Below the pieces are notes generated by a model. The model made no database searches. It was given only the letters and a program-made list of their open reading frames with translations, and was not told where the DNA came from. From the NCBI GenBank assembly GCA_029168955.1, contig JAPDOI010000362.1:124001-188000 (forward strand): a stretch of 64,000 nt of DNA, given 5' to 3'. Within the stretch, counting starts at the first letter, position 1. Each line of letters starts with the position of its first letter. Below are positions 1 to 12,300 of this stretch, one piece after another. A program made the position numbers and the translations under genes. Source of the stretch: Aplectana chamaeleonis. Its lineage: Eukaryota > Nematoda > Chromadorea > Rhabditida > Cosmocercidae.

Positions 1-2046
1 ACGAGCCCAAGCACGAAGGGTCTCCGATTTTTCACAGTGGACCTCATCGCTTAACCGGCTCTGATGTTTGTTCTTTCTTTCCGCATGCGACCGTGAAGAA
101 TGGATTCGATGGGTCATCTTGAAACAGAGAGAATGTACTCAGAAACGTGTCACAGCTGAAGTCCTCGGTATCGCTATCATAAGAAGACGAGAGCAGAACA
201 AGATGGGGAACTCAAATTTCGTGACAGGACGGTGTTGAAAAAAGCTGCATTCGCCCCACTTTTTCCGTTTCTTAGACACCGTGGAATCACTAAACTTGGA
301 GGATGTGTACTCTCCAAGAATTCCTGCCAATCTGTACACATTTTACCAAGCTTTTTCGAAAACCGGTGGAATTGTTCTTCTTCTTCAGCGTTTGTTCCGC
401 ATTGTTGCAGGGCCCGATTTTCTCAAACGCTGCCGCCATTTGACTTGTCGTTCGCGTTGTCGGGATGGAGGTCTGCAATTTTCATATCGTTGTACAAGTC
501 ATCAACCCATCTCGGCTTAGGTCGTCCTCTTGCTCGCTGGCCCGTCACTTGGAGCTGTATAGCCGTTTTCTCTATCGAGTGTTCTCCAGCTCGCAGAACG
601 TGTCCAAATCATCTGAGGCAATGTTCGCGAAGTTTATCTCAAATGGGCGCAACATTAAATCTTTCACGCACATCTTCATTCCTAACTCGGTGCAAATGGG
701 TCAGGCCACCAGTCCCCCTCAGCATCTTTGTTTCCATGACGCCGGGCCACCATTCTGCTTTCTCTGTCATTAGAGAACACTCTGTGCCATACAGTGCGCC
801 GGGCCTCACCACCGAACGATGAATCTTTGATTTGAGCCTGTCGCATACCTTCTTATCCACAGAGTACTTCACTAGCGGTCCGTCATTTTAAGGAAGCAGC
901 ACTGATGCGAGCGTCAGCTTCAGATGTCAACGTCGCAGAGTCTGTAAGCGCCGATCCAAGATATCTAAACATACATGCTTCTGGCAAGACAGTGTTATCG
1001 ACTTGGATGGAATGATCACAACTCGCATTCTTGATGTATTCCGTTTCCTTCTTACTGAGGCGTAAGCCGAATTCTGCCAGTCTGTTGTATCAGGCTTGAG
1101 CTTGCGCTTAGAGATCTTCTTTGTCGTCTGAGGCGAGCATCACATCGTCAGCATACAACAGTGTCCTAGGGGCTAAGCAGCGCTGCAAATCTCGTGTGAT
1201 GACATCCATGCCGGTAATGAAGAGCAAAGGGTAAAGCATAGAGCTTTGATGAACTCCAACAGTGGGTTGAAAAGGCTTTCATGTTCCTGTCGCGATTCGT
1301 ATGCAACTCGGCGTGTCCACGTACAAAAGCTTCACCCAATCGATCGATTCTCCGGACACATCCCGGCTACGCAGAGCATGCTATATTACATTTTGAGGGA
1401 CTCTGTCGAACGCTTTCTCGAAATCAAGAGAGGCGAGACAAACAACTTCTCCTTTTCCACTAGAAGCCGGGTGGTATAGATAGCGGCGAAGGTGCCGCAA
1501 TTCTTGACAAAACCGTAGGACGACCCAAGCAGACATGGGTGGTTGTCTTGCACAACGATATAAAAATTACAGACCTCCATCCCGACAACGCGAACGACAA
1601 TGTCAAAATTCGACAACGTTTGAGAAAATCGGATCCTGCTACAATGCTGAACAAACGCTGAAGAAGAAGAAGATCGATTCCACCGATATTCGAGAAGGCT
1701 TGGTAAAATGTGTACAGATTGGTAGGAATTCTTAGAGAGTACACATTCTACAAGTAAAATGCTCCCACGGTCTAAGAAATATCAAAAGTGGGGCGAACGC
1801 AACTATTTTCAACACCGTCCTGTCACGAAATTTGAGTTCCCATCTTGCTCTGCTATCGTGTTCTTATGATAGCGATACCGAGGACTTCAGCTGTGACACG
1901 TTTTTGAGTACATTCTCTCTATTTCAACATGGCTCATCGGATCCGTTCTTCACGGTCACATGCGGAAAGAAACTACAAACTTCAGAACCGGTTAAGCGAC
2001 GAGGTCCACTGTGAAAAATCGGAGACCCTTCGTGCTTGGGCTCGCC
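1..2046. repeat. Large inverted repeat with LINE 3' ends as arms
   Basis: Bases 1-530 match the reverse complement of about 1516-2046. The match is near-continuous with scattered substitutions and small indels. Each arm carries the last codons of a LINE reverse-transcriptase ORF followed by about 350 bp that is probably the LINE 3' UTR, with both 3' ends pointing outward. The 985-bp spacer holds the RT body on the minus strand only. The left arm starts at the window edge, so it may continue outside. Two independent head-to-head insertions, or one insertion with an inverted duplication, would both fit. Confidence 0.85.
365..1500 (-). pseudogene. Degenerate LINE reverse transcriptase fragment
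   Basis: Read on the minus strand, fragments in several frames give the standard non-LTR RT order. ASLDFEKAFDRVPQ is at about 1390-1440. A GVHQ-S-LYPLLF version of the GxxQG block follows at about 1220-1265. LLYADDVMLASDD is at about 1120-1165, then a ...RYLGSALTD block. The C-terminal part (KSKIHRSVVRPGALYGTECS, METKMLRGTGGLTHL) lies at 639-872, and a GRPKPRWVDDL-like end lies near 500. No single frame stays open, so this is a dead 5'-truncated copy of an RTE-like LINE. The plus-strand ORFs over this interval are antisense shadows. Confidence 0.85.
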
Positions 2047-2666
2047 ATCTGTTCCGAAAACCTTTTTGTGTTACGAAGCGTTGTGCTTTTTAAAAGACAA
2101 GTTCTATGAGAATAAGAAATTATTCAAGGTTCATATAGACGCGCTCTGTCAGGCGCAGTAAGATATGAAAATTTGTCACCATGTCTGAACCCTGTAGTGT
2201 TGATCTTGGCCGCCAGTAGGGCAAAGCCGAGTCTCGTTGGAGTGCGTCGCCTGCCGCTTGCCTTGTTTATAGGGCAGAATCGGTACTGCAGTACAAGCTA
2301 ATGAGACTGGGGGGTGGGAGTCAATTCTGATACTATCGCGCAACTGGTGACTGTTCACGACCACGGTAACTTCTCTAAGTTACCCTCTCAGCTAAGTGAC
2401 AGTTAAATAGGCTCTTGAATTCTAATAAAAGAAGTGCAACGTCAGAACTTAGTATTTATTCGGTCCAAGGCTCTGGAGAAGACTGTAGCGTTGAAATTTA
2501 GCCGTACAGAGCTGTGCTCAAGGGACCGATTCGGGCCTCGAAGAAAGCTGTAGCGTCGACTTTGTAGTCGTCCAGAACTGTTACCGACGTATGATTGAAA
2601 CAACATCGAAAAAATGTGAAATGCTTTATTAATGCTGTCTTGACACACTCGTCTACCAGGAACGAT
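2047..2666. other. Unassigned intergenic stretch
   Basis: No exon-like coding segment, transposase motif or obvious repeat was recognised between the LINE inverted repeat and the CAP gene fragment. Two short similar segments (about 2460-2510 and 2520-2570), both containing GACTGTAGCGT or CTGTAGCGTCGA, hint at a local duplication. Confidence 0.4.
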
Positions 2667-2930
2667 TCAATTCGTCCTGGTCATCTGGCACAAGCTCTCT
2701 GCATTGCAGAAGTATCCGTCAGAGCACGTTGTACACGAAGATCCCATCTCGTAAATAACTTGGTCGACTATATTTCCCCTGGGAAAGGTATCCAAAAAAC
2801 GCTGCGTCTCAAATGACTGATTATTGAAATGGTACCCTGGTTTGTGAATACAAGCCGTGTACCAGACACCATTGCACTTCTCCTTCACAGAGACCGTGCA
2901 TCCCAACGAAGTAGTTGTTGTCCATGCCAT
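2667..2930 (-). pseudogene. Orphan 3' end of a CAP-domain (ASP-like) gene
   Basis: Two minus-strand exons are visible. Exon A (2930-2836, 95 nt) begins after a TTTCAG acceptor with MAWTTTTSLGCTVSV and ends at a GT donor after KPG. A 57-nt intron (2835-2779) follows. Exon B (2778-2667, 112 nt) encodes GNIVDQVIYEMGSSCTTC and ends at TGA. Exon A has the same length (95 nt) and phase as the penultimate exon of both complete plus-strand CAP genes in this window. The upstream CAP exons are absent: the next DNA, from 3343, is a divergent plus-strand CAP gene. This is therefore most likely a relic or a truncated inverted duplicate of the C-terminal cysteine-rich part. It could still be expressed if a distal promoter and exons exist, but none is visible. 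Confidence 0.8.
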
Positions 2931-3298
2931 CTGAAATCCGAGATAGCAAACATGATAAGTAATCATGACCCAATTTCAGAAGAGCTTCTTTCATGACGTC
3001 TCCTACCGCGGGGGTCGTCCTTTGTTAGTCTGTATTGAGAGGCTAGCTCACGGAAAAGATCTCTAGAGCGAAAACTTTGTTTGGTTTAGTTAATATGATT
3101 TATTCAATCAATGAATGTTGGTAAATTTAGATATATTCTCGCTGCAGCCTCCACTCGGATGTTCGCGGTGGTATGCTGGTTATGTTAGGATAATCGACAC
3201 TCCCACTTTTCGGCGATTTATGAACGTTTGGACATATATTGAAGGCAAAACTATTGTTCCATCAGACACGCGATTTCTGATTTGTGTCAGTCAGGCTG

Positions 3299-3306
3299 CA
3301 TATAAG
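3299..3306 (+). promoter_or_regulatory. TATA box of the giant-linker CAP gene
   Basis: CATATAAG lies 42 nt before the ATG at 3343. The two related plus-strand CAP genes have TATATAAG at 33412-33419 and 58431-58438, 40-41 nt before their ATGs. The conserved spacing implies a very short 5' leader of about 10-15 nt. Confidence 0.6.
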
Positions 3307-3342
3307 TGAGGGTCTACGACGCAGCAGCATTACACAGCCATC

Positions 3343-6300
3343 ATGTCTACTTTTTATGCTGTGGCTTTGCTGTATTCGCTGGCGGTAAGTCATTAAGTAT
3401 ACCGTGGCACGGTAACGTCTTGCAGCAGCTCGTTTTTAAGGTGTTACGCGCTTGCCAATGCCAAGCTTTTGGTTGCAATGGGACGGCTATGACTGACGCG
3501 TATCGGAGAATGGTACTGAAGTATCATAACGATATGCGCTCTAACGTTGCCGGTGGTCTTCAGATGGATCTCTCAGGAAACATAATGCCAATGAGCGATG
3601 AGATGTACAAAATGGTGTGTTTTTCATGACAGCAATAGATTTTGGAGACTACGCTCTTTAAGGCAGAGGTAGACAATCGGAGAAAGCACATCCACCTGGA
3701 AATGAGTAATGACCTCCGATCACAATATACTTTTCATAATTACAACATCAGTGGTCGCTGAACTTGAACAAGCGATGGTTCAGCAATCAAGGCTTGGAAA
3801 TGGTCTCACTTTGCATTCTCAACATTCAGGACAGACAAAGGTTCCAGCAGAAGTTAAAAAATCTGTGGCCCAGTGCGAGAACCGTATTGAAAACACGGCT
3901 TAGAACAATTCTCAGAGCCAAGTTCTCAGCTGTTCATTTCAGTCGTTGGCCATTGATAGAGAGGGTGCAGTACAAGCCGAGCCCAGAGGTTTACGTTCAG
4001 TTCGGTCCATTTCAGGGCTTAGGCACCCGTCACAGCTGGCCGATCAACTGAGTCCCACTCTGAGAGAACCTCCCGCGATCATTCACGGATAGAATACCCT
4101 CGGTTTCTGGAGTGGCCAGGAGGATACTAGCATGGGGCTATCGCGGAACCATCGCGAGTTTCTGCCAAGAAACTCATGGAGGGTCCGCGGGAGTTTCTTT
4201 GAGCGAATGATTTTTTTTTTGGTGTCAAAGTATGGGCAGAAAATCACAACCCATATGAATCTTGAAAAATAAACGAACAAATTAAGGATTGGAGTTGTGA
4301 TCTTGAGGAGGCAGCCATACAAGTCATGGAAAAATGTCCAAACTCTCTAACTGGACCACCCGGCAAAGGATTCAACCAGATATTGTAAGCTCCGATGAAT
4401 TCGCGACCATACTCAGAGGAAGGATGGGCAACCATGAGGGCACTGAATAATCTTCTGGAGACCATTTCGTTTCAGTTACTATAGCACTTCTCCTACCGTT
4501 CTTACTAAAGCATTGAAAGAATGGACCGGTCAAATCGACAATCAAGACTGGCCAGCTGACTGTAAATACATCACCAGTTTGAAAATTCCTGAATTTGCAA
4601 ATGTGAGTGTGCCATTGAAAGTTGGACTCACCTAAAGATTTTGCATAGAACTTACTTATATTCCATTTTCAGATGATTCAAGGAAAGTCGCTAACAGTTG
4701 GATGCTCTATGAAGGTCTGCTCGTATGTAGGGAGACAATACACATATATCGCATGTGTATATGAGCTGCCGTAAGTATTCCTATTCTGCAGTATTGTAAG
4801 TAGATAGTTAAGATGAGCATCATATCTGAGCACAAATGTTGCTGCTAGTCAAGAAATACCGAGTGGTGTACTATATTCTGGGTAAGAAAAAATAACTCAT
4901 TATGCGTAAGGCCTGTCCGAGATTTTCGTAGCACCTCGCAGAACAAGCAGTTTTTTTTGGAAACATGGTCAAGCAGCTCCTCAAGTTTCTCAGATTTTAC
5001 AGCTATTGAACACTCCCAACTTGACTGTGTCCGATATATCTCCTGTGATTCCTTACGATACTTCGATGGCTCATCTCCACCGCATCATGATGTGTGCCAC
5101 ATTCGTCCCATTTGTTTCCGCAAAAAAAGCACAACCTTCCAGACGACAGGTAGCACTTTTTTGCTTTAAAGGCAGTGTTCACATAGAAATTTCCTTTCTT
5201 TTCTCCTACATATTTTGAAAACGGTATCATGCTGACTCCGATTATGTCTCTGGAATCGTAAAGACCTTCTTCTTCTTCTTCTTTGCAGCCACTGAGAGGG
5301 GTTTTTACACAAGTTGAGGAGCTGGGCGACCAGCACTGGATTCGTCCACAAGTCTATTGTACTGAGCGTTGTTGGCTTCTTCGGACAATCAAATAGATGT
5401 TTAGTGTCGTGGCCTTGGTTTCTACAGTCCGGGCACACGTCATGCTGGCTATTGTCGATCCTGTGCAGTTAAGACATAAGCAATGGGGAATGTCCGCAGC
5501 GCAACGAAGCGAGGATACACCTGGCGCGCCTACCCAGCTCGGACTCGGTAACACATAACCTGGGCGGCACATCACCGAGAATAGGGTTGACGGCCGCTTT
5601 GGCGAGATGATCCTTCACGAACCGGGTGTGCTCCGCGCGTAAGAGACGAAGCCGTTCTTGATTCGAGTCGGTCCATCTCTGTATATTCGCTTTGTTCGGA
5701 GCATCGGCAAACGGCATTCTGATCAATCTCTCTCTCACGGGATTTAATAGTCTTCTCGACGGATGATTAGGTTGCTTAAGGACATTAATAAACATCTGCT
5801 GAGCCTGGAGCTGACAGTGCTCTTTCACTGGCAAGATACGGGCCTCGACGCGAAGGTGCTATTCGTAAAGCAGCATTCTGAATTCGCTGCATTTTAGTCC
5901 AGGAACTGTCCGACACGATGTGCTGCCAGACAGGTGCAGCATACTCCAATGCAGGCTGCAGAATAGCTCGATATGACGTCAAGACTGTCTTTATGCTGCC
6001 ACCCCAGGACGTTCCTTGTAGAGCTCTCAACACAGAATCTTCAGGAGAGCTATGGCCAGCCAGCGACTCTCCCATGACAAAAACCCTCTCGGTGAAGGGA
6101 GTGATGTTGGTTTGCACGAAGGTGATGTTGTTTCCTCCACACTGCCACGGCACGAACGTACGACATCTCGGCAGCACAAGACCTTCTGAGAACGGAGTTA
6201 TGGTCTCTCAAAAATTGAGCTAGGGAAGCATGGTGGAAGAGTTAGTTGTCCGAGGCTTGTAACTTCCGTATTTTGCTGCCAATGTATGCGAGCTGACGTG

Positions 6301-9300
6301 AGTAAAGAGAGAAGTTGAGAATGAAGGGAAGAACGGGGCGTTTGATCGAAAATCATCGCTCATCTCACGATCTCGAGTGTTCTATTGTTCACGTCGAAGG
6401 CGGAAAGGGGCCGGACTTGCCCGAAGTGGTGGGGTTTGCCCACTTTTCTAAGTCGTTTTGCGGCTCCTGGGTAGCTTTTCGTCCTGTTTCTTCTACGATG
6501 TTCTGCTTCTGAGAGCCACGATAAGCGTCTGTCATTCAAAACTCGAGGATTAGAATTTATCGTGAACAGTGCCTTTAATGAATTGCTGTCCAAGGCGTAA
6601 TAGGTCGGCAGAGTATTATCTTGACTATCAATCATCAGTTTGGTATCTCCTCTGTCATCAGATCTTTATAGAACCTGTACTTCTATGCTCGACAGACGCA
6701 ATATGGACTAACGGCAGCACATTCCGCAATTTTCTATTTGGGGCCTCCACTTTGCTGAGCCCTTGCTGCCTTTTAATCCGCGTAAATGTAATAAGCCAAA
6801 AACCTTCTCAGGTTTCAGTATAAAGGGTGGTCTTCATAGTAACACACAATTCTTCGTTGGCAGCCCGCGTCATCACAATATCTAACAAATGGATCAAAAG
6901 CTGTCAAATTATCGTCAGTGTCTTTCAAGGAGGAAGCCGCGCTCAGCAATCGGACGCGATATCATTCGATCAATAGCCATTCTCCCTTCGTTTTTCCGCG
7001 CGTAAATTCCTTCGCCAGGCAGCGTCGCGGCTTCCCTTCCATCCAGTGATTGACCATAAATGCTTTATTGATTAATCGTCGTATCTAGCTCGTAGCAGTC
7101 CACGCCGCCATTTCAAGACGGCCAAGAGAGGACTCGTAAACAAATCTTCTGCTAATGGCTCTTAATCACTCGCAAGATCACGTGACGGAAAGCAAAAGTG
7201 CACTTCGTTTTGCACATCTTGGCCCTGCCTTTTGTAATACTTGCGACAGATATGGAGAAAACCTCTTCCATGGCTCTGACTCTCCCGAGCCCATCACACT
7301 CTCTAAAAAATTGTCTTCCACTAATTATTCTGTTCCCAAATCCTCCTTGCATTGCTCTCATTGAATTTCCATCATTTTGGAGAATTGACACCTTCTCGAT
7401 GACGATGTTTGCCTTGCCCGACCACAGTGCACGTACAACTCGGCGGATCTGGAGACGTCTGTGAATTTTATGGCATTTCGTTGGCCTCCTTATCCTTGTA
7501 TCGCTTGACTGATGTCATCCACAGCAGACACAATACCTATAGAATTCGAGATTTTCTTATCCATTTATTTCTGTACAGGGTGCATACCCACGCGGCTTCG
7601 CGGCGTACTTATAAGCGAGCCTCACGATTTGTTCATGCTTTCTCCGGACTCGTGGAAAACGTCGAATACAAAGGATGTCATCAAACTGTATTGAGGGAAT
7701 TCTTCAGAAAATGCTCCATTTCGTCAACCTCCTCCCACTTACGACCTCTAGTGTTTCTCCGGAACTGCGCGCTCACAAGGCAAACACATGTTTTTAGGTA
7801 GTTTTTTTCGAACAGTTCTAGAGATATAGCCCCTAAAAGACTGCAGTCTTCTAAAATCACCTCCTTCAGGAGTGATACGCCACTCCTTCCTTGCAACTGA
7901 TCACCCCCAACTCCGTGCATTGTTTGTAGGGTAGCAACAAATTTAATTGAACTGCATGCTCCTCACTCCGCGTGCCCCCTTTTTGACTCTTTCAACTTAC
8001 TATGAGAGCTTTAACTTTCAACGAAGTGACATCCCTTTTAGCGCTATCGTGAGCATAATAGGAAACGGCGAACGGCGAAGTTCATAAGCTCAAACACTTC
8101 CACTGTAGTCTACCATCCTTTACATGATGCTAACTCCCAGTGGAGTCTTCTCATATTCCACTATAGTAACGCACTTTCAGTAGTGTAGTGCCTCCAACCA
8201 CCGGCGCTTAGCGCATTTCCAGTTAGGTCACTTACACTTTCTCGGCATTCGGCTTGCTCCCACATGGATCTCGCACACTTTCTCCGGCGCTTGGCGCACA
8301 ATCTGCTTAGTCTCCTGAACAATTATACCCAGCTACTCGACCAACACCCAGCTGAGTCCTGCACACTCTTCTCGGCTCTAAACGCAGTGCCAGTAGGATC
8401 ATGCGCAATTTCCCCGGCGCATAGCACATTCATCACACTAGGGTCCCGCACACTTTTCCTACCGCTTGGCGCATCCCTAGTTGGGTCCTTCTAAGTTAAC
8501 CCGCCGCTTCGCGCACTCCCAGCTGGGTCACACACACTCCCACCGGCGTTCGGTGCACTCCCAGTTTGGTCCCGTACACTTTTCCCGGTGCTTGGTGCTT
8601 TCCCAATTGGGTCCCGTACGTTTTTCTTGGCGCACTCCAAGCTGGGCGCACATCATTCTGCGGTCACCAGTCACTGCGCAACTCTTAGCCGTTCATTATT
8701 ATGTACGATACGTCAAGCATGAGGTGCAGAACAACACAGAAACAGTACGCAAAAAAGTTAGTGCAGTAGAACGTTCATGTTACCGTTAACGAAGACGACT
8801 CTTAAGAAGACTGGCCACGATGATAGTTAATAAGAGACAGGATATTCTGGATTAGGGATGATATTTTAGCTTTCGTTTGAAGTGGAGCAGGATTCGTGGA
8901 TTTCTGTACAGGGTCAGGTGGGCGTTGTCCAGCTGGACAACTAGGAGGACGTAAAAATTTTGGGTCAAAACTTCGAAAAATCGGGGGTGTTTTCAGTGGT
9001 TTTATCCAACTACAAGGAAAACAGGTCTCGGGACGAGAGGTCCGGACGCTGTCGTCTTACATATTGTAATAGCAACACAAAGATGAGAGAGAACAATCAT
9101 ACAGGCGCCACAACAGTACATGTGAAGAAAGTATCTTTACATAGCAGCGTAATAGATATGTACCAAGCAATAGACAAATTTTCACACATAGAACAAATTT
9201 TTAGACGAGATACATTCATTAATCAGGCCTTTTACCGCTTAAATTTTACACCTCAAAAATTGGACAACGTAGGTTTTCACATAAAATTTCAGATTTTCAC

Positions 9301-12300
9301 AATTCTGAAAACAAGTGTCAGGTTCTCCATGAAAATCCATACAAACTGATACCTGAAACTCCTCCGAAGACCGTGAAATCACGAAAAAAAAATCGCCTAA
9401 AACACGATTTACTGTTGTCCAAAACCATTGTTCAAAAAATCGAACAACGCTATTTCTTTCTCCAATAGAGCGATCCTGAAAACCTAGAGGTAAAATTTTC
9501 ATCCTTAGCCTACCTTATACTCACTACCATGACGACGTTCGGAAACTTCCTAATTTAGAGCCTCCTGGAGCAAAGGGTTTAATTTACCACTGCGGTGAGT
9601 CGCCCAAAAATATCGCGCTCCAAAGCCAAACCGCGTCTTGCGCAGTGCAGTGCCTGCAAAACCACCGCCGGTGAGCCTATCTGCTGCCCGCGCTCGCACT
9701 TCTATTGTGTCCTTGGTGAAAACGAAACTACCCGGTGCATCCACAGTGCTTCTCCGGACAAAATCCGGTCCGCAATTGCGTCTCGATACGCGTTGCGGCC
9801 GCGCGCTTTCGGGTCGGAAGAGTTGCAAGCGCAGCCGCCGCCGATCTGTTGGCCCTATGTGGATTTTGGAAGCTGGAAACTAAACAAAATATGAGAAAAC
9901 TGTAGAATAAAAGCCACATGGAGTCGGCTTTGGCGCTGGAAACTCGGCTGACTCGGGCGCGTGCGGCCGCAAAGCATTTCGAGACGCAATTGCGGACCGG
10001 AATTAGGCCCAGAGAAGCACAGTATTCGATTCGAGGCGGCTTGCTTCGACAGGGTGTTAAATCACGTAGCATAGACTTAACCGAAGCGGAAGCAGAAGAG
10101 GATATCCAAGTCATGTCTGCTGATGTTTAGTGAAAAAACGATCATCGCGGACGGTCTCGATTCTAGAAAAGCGTAATATGGAAGGAGGTAAACATAATAG
10201 CGACCTCGTTGTGCGTACAATAAAGGAGTAGAGACTGAATAGTCTTGCTTCACCCTTTTCAAAACATTCCGTTTTTTTTTGTCACGTACAACCAGGCCTT
10301 CTACCACATAACTACTCTAATGGCATTTTTTGAGAGAAAGAGGAAAACAAACTGATACTCACTTTTATCCGCCTCTCTCTATCTAATCGAAGTGCTCGAT
10401 GATTAACTCAAGGCCTCAATAATGGAGCAACGGCGATTTTCCAATGCGTGGGAGACTGTCGCCTGTTATAGCTACGAAATCATGAGAAAGGGCTGATTTC
10501 ATCACATACAGTCAATTAGATGCGGCTTGGTAACTGAACGCATCGGATTATTGCAGCATAGTTTATTATAACCAAATCCGGAGTCGTTTTAGAAGACATT
10601 GATAGTTCTTCCCGACTAATCAGGGGCTCCAAATCAGAAATGAGAAGATGGACAAAACAGAAAATATACATCTCCTCTTTCCGGTAGTGAGTAGACAACG
10701 GTTAATGAGAGAAGTCTAGAGGCAGGCCAGCGTTAAGTAAATTTTCCCTTGAAAGAAAAGGATTGAAAATTATCGCTGCCACATTGCAACAACAAACAAT
10801 GGCAAAGAAGGGCGCGTAAAATTCGAGAGGCTAAACACAACAAAGAAACAATGTAGATCTGAAGAAAAAAACCCGTTCGGATTATTCCGACAAGATGAAG
10901 TGAAGGGATATCCAAAGCTGGAGGGGCCGTTCAAAATGTACGTCGATGGCGTCGTGGCCAGTGGTGGCGAATAACATGTATGATAGTATTTCGCAATAGG
11001 AATGATGTTATGCCATTCTGATGAATCATAAAAACCGGTTCTGTATACTTTAAATGTTCTTCCAGATACTACATCGACGTATTTACAGGAACATAAAACA
11101 AGGCGACATTGTGTACGTGCCCACGAGCGCTCCATGTACGGATACTACTGGGTGCACAGATCCGACACCGGCAAAGTGTGAAGCCGATCTATGCGTCAAG
11201 GAGGACCCAACAACTACAACTACAACCACTACACCTAGCACAACAACCACTACGACAACAACAACAACTACACCTACTACAACAACCACCACACCTACTA
11301 CAACAACAACGACACCCACGACAACAACCACGACACCCACGACAACAACTACGACACCCACTACTACGACCACTACACCTACTACAACGACCACGACACC
11401 CACCACAACAACCACCACACCCACTACAACAACAACGACACCCACTACAACAACCACCACACCTAGTACAACAACAACGACACCCACGACAACAACCACC
11501 ACACCTAGTACAACAACAACGACACCCACGACAACAACCACGACACCCACGACAACAACCACGACACCCACTACTACGACCACTACACCTACTACAACGA
11601 CCACGACACCCACCACAACAACCACCACACCTACTACAACAACAACGACACCCACTACAACAACCACCACACCTACTACAACAACAACGACACCCACCAC
11701 AACAACCACCACACCCACTACAACAACCACCACACCTAGTACAACAACAACGACACCCACGACAACAACCACCACACCTAGTACAACAACAACGACACCC
11801 ACGACAACAACCACGACACCCACTACTACGACCACTACACCTACTACAACGACCACGACACCCACCACAACAACCACCACACCTACTACAACAACAACGA
11901 CACCCACTACAACAACCACCACACCTACTACAACAACAACGACACCCACTACAACGACCACGACACCCACTACAACGACCACGACACCCACCACAACAAC
12001 CACCACACCTACTACAACAACAACGACACCTACGACGACAACCACGACACCTACTACAACGACCACGACACCCACCACAACAACCACCACACCCACTACA
12101 ACAACAACGACACCCACTACAACAACCACCACACCTAGTACAACAACAACGACACCCACGACAACAACCACCACACCTAGTACAACAACAACGACACCCA
12201 CGACAACAACCACGACACCCACGACAACAACCACGACACCCACTACTACGACCACTACACCTACTACAACGACCACGACACCCACCACAACAACCACCAC

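Larger units (their letters stand above)
4771..11088 (+). other. Large intron 5 of the giant-linker CAP gene
   Basis: This 6.3-kb intron separates CAP domain 1 from the linker exon. The equivalent intron in the paralogue (34650-35096) is under 0.5 kb. It was enlarged by a TTAA MITE with a nested LINE (5166-6578), a minisatellite (about 8130-8660) and a fold-back element (9742-10022). No further CAP exon was recognised inside. The stretches 6579-8129, 8661-9741 and 10023-11088 hold nothing that I can identify. Confidence 0.65.

Noticed and set aside
232..822. 196-residue plus-strand ORF
   Set aside because: It is antisense to LINE RT motifs (LYGTEC, METKML) that read on the minus strand.
5003..5230. 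Short overlapping ORFs with Cys/His before the MITE
   Set aside because: Conflicting frames within intron 5; there is no splice or homology support.
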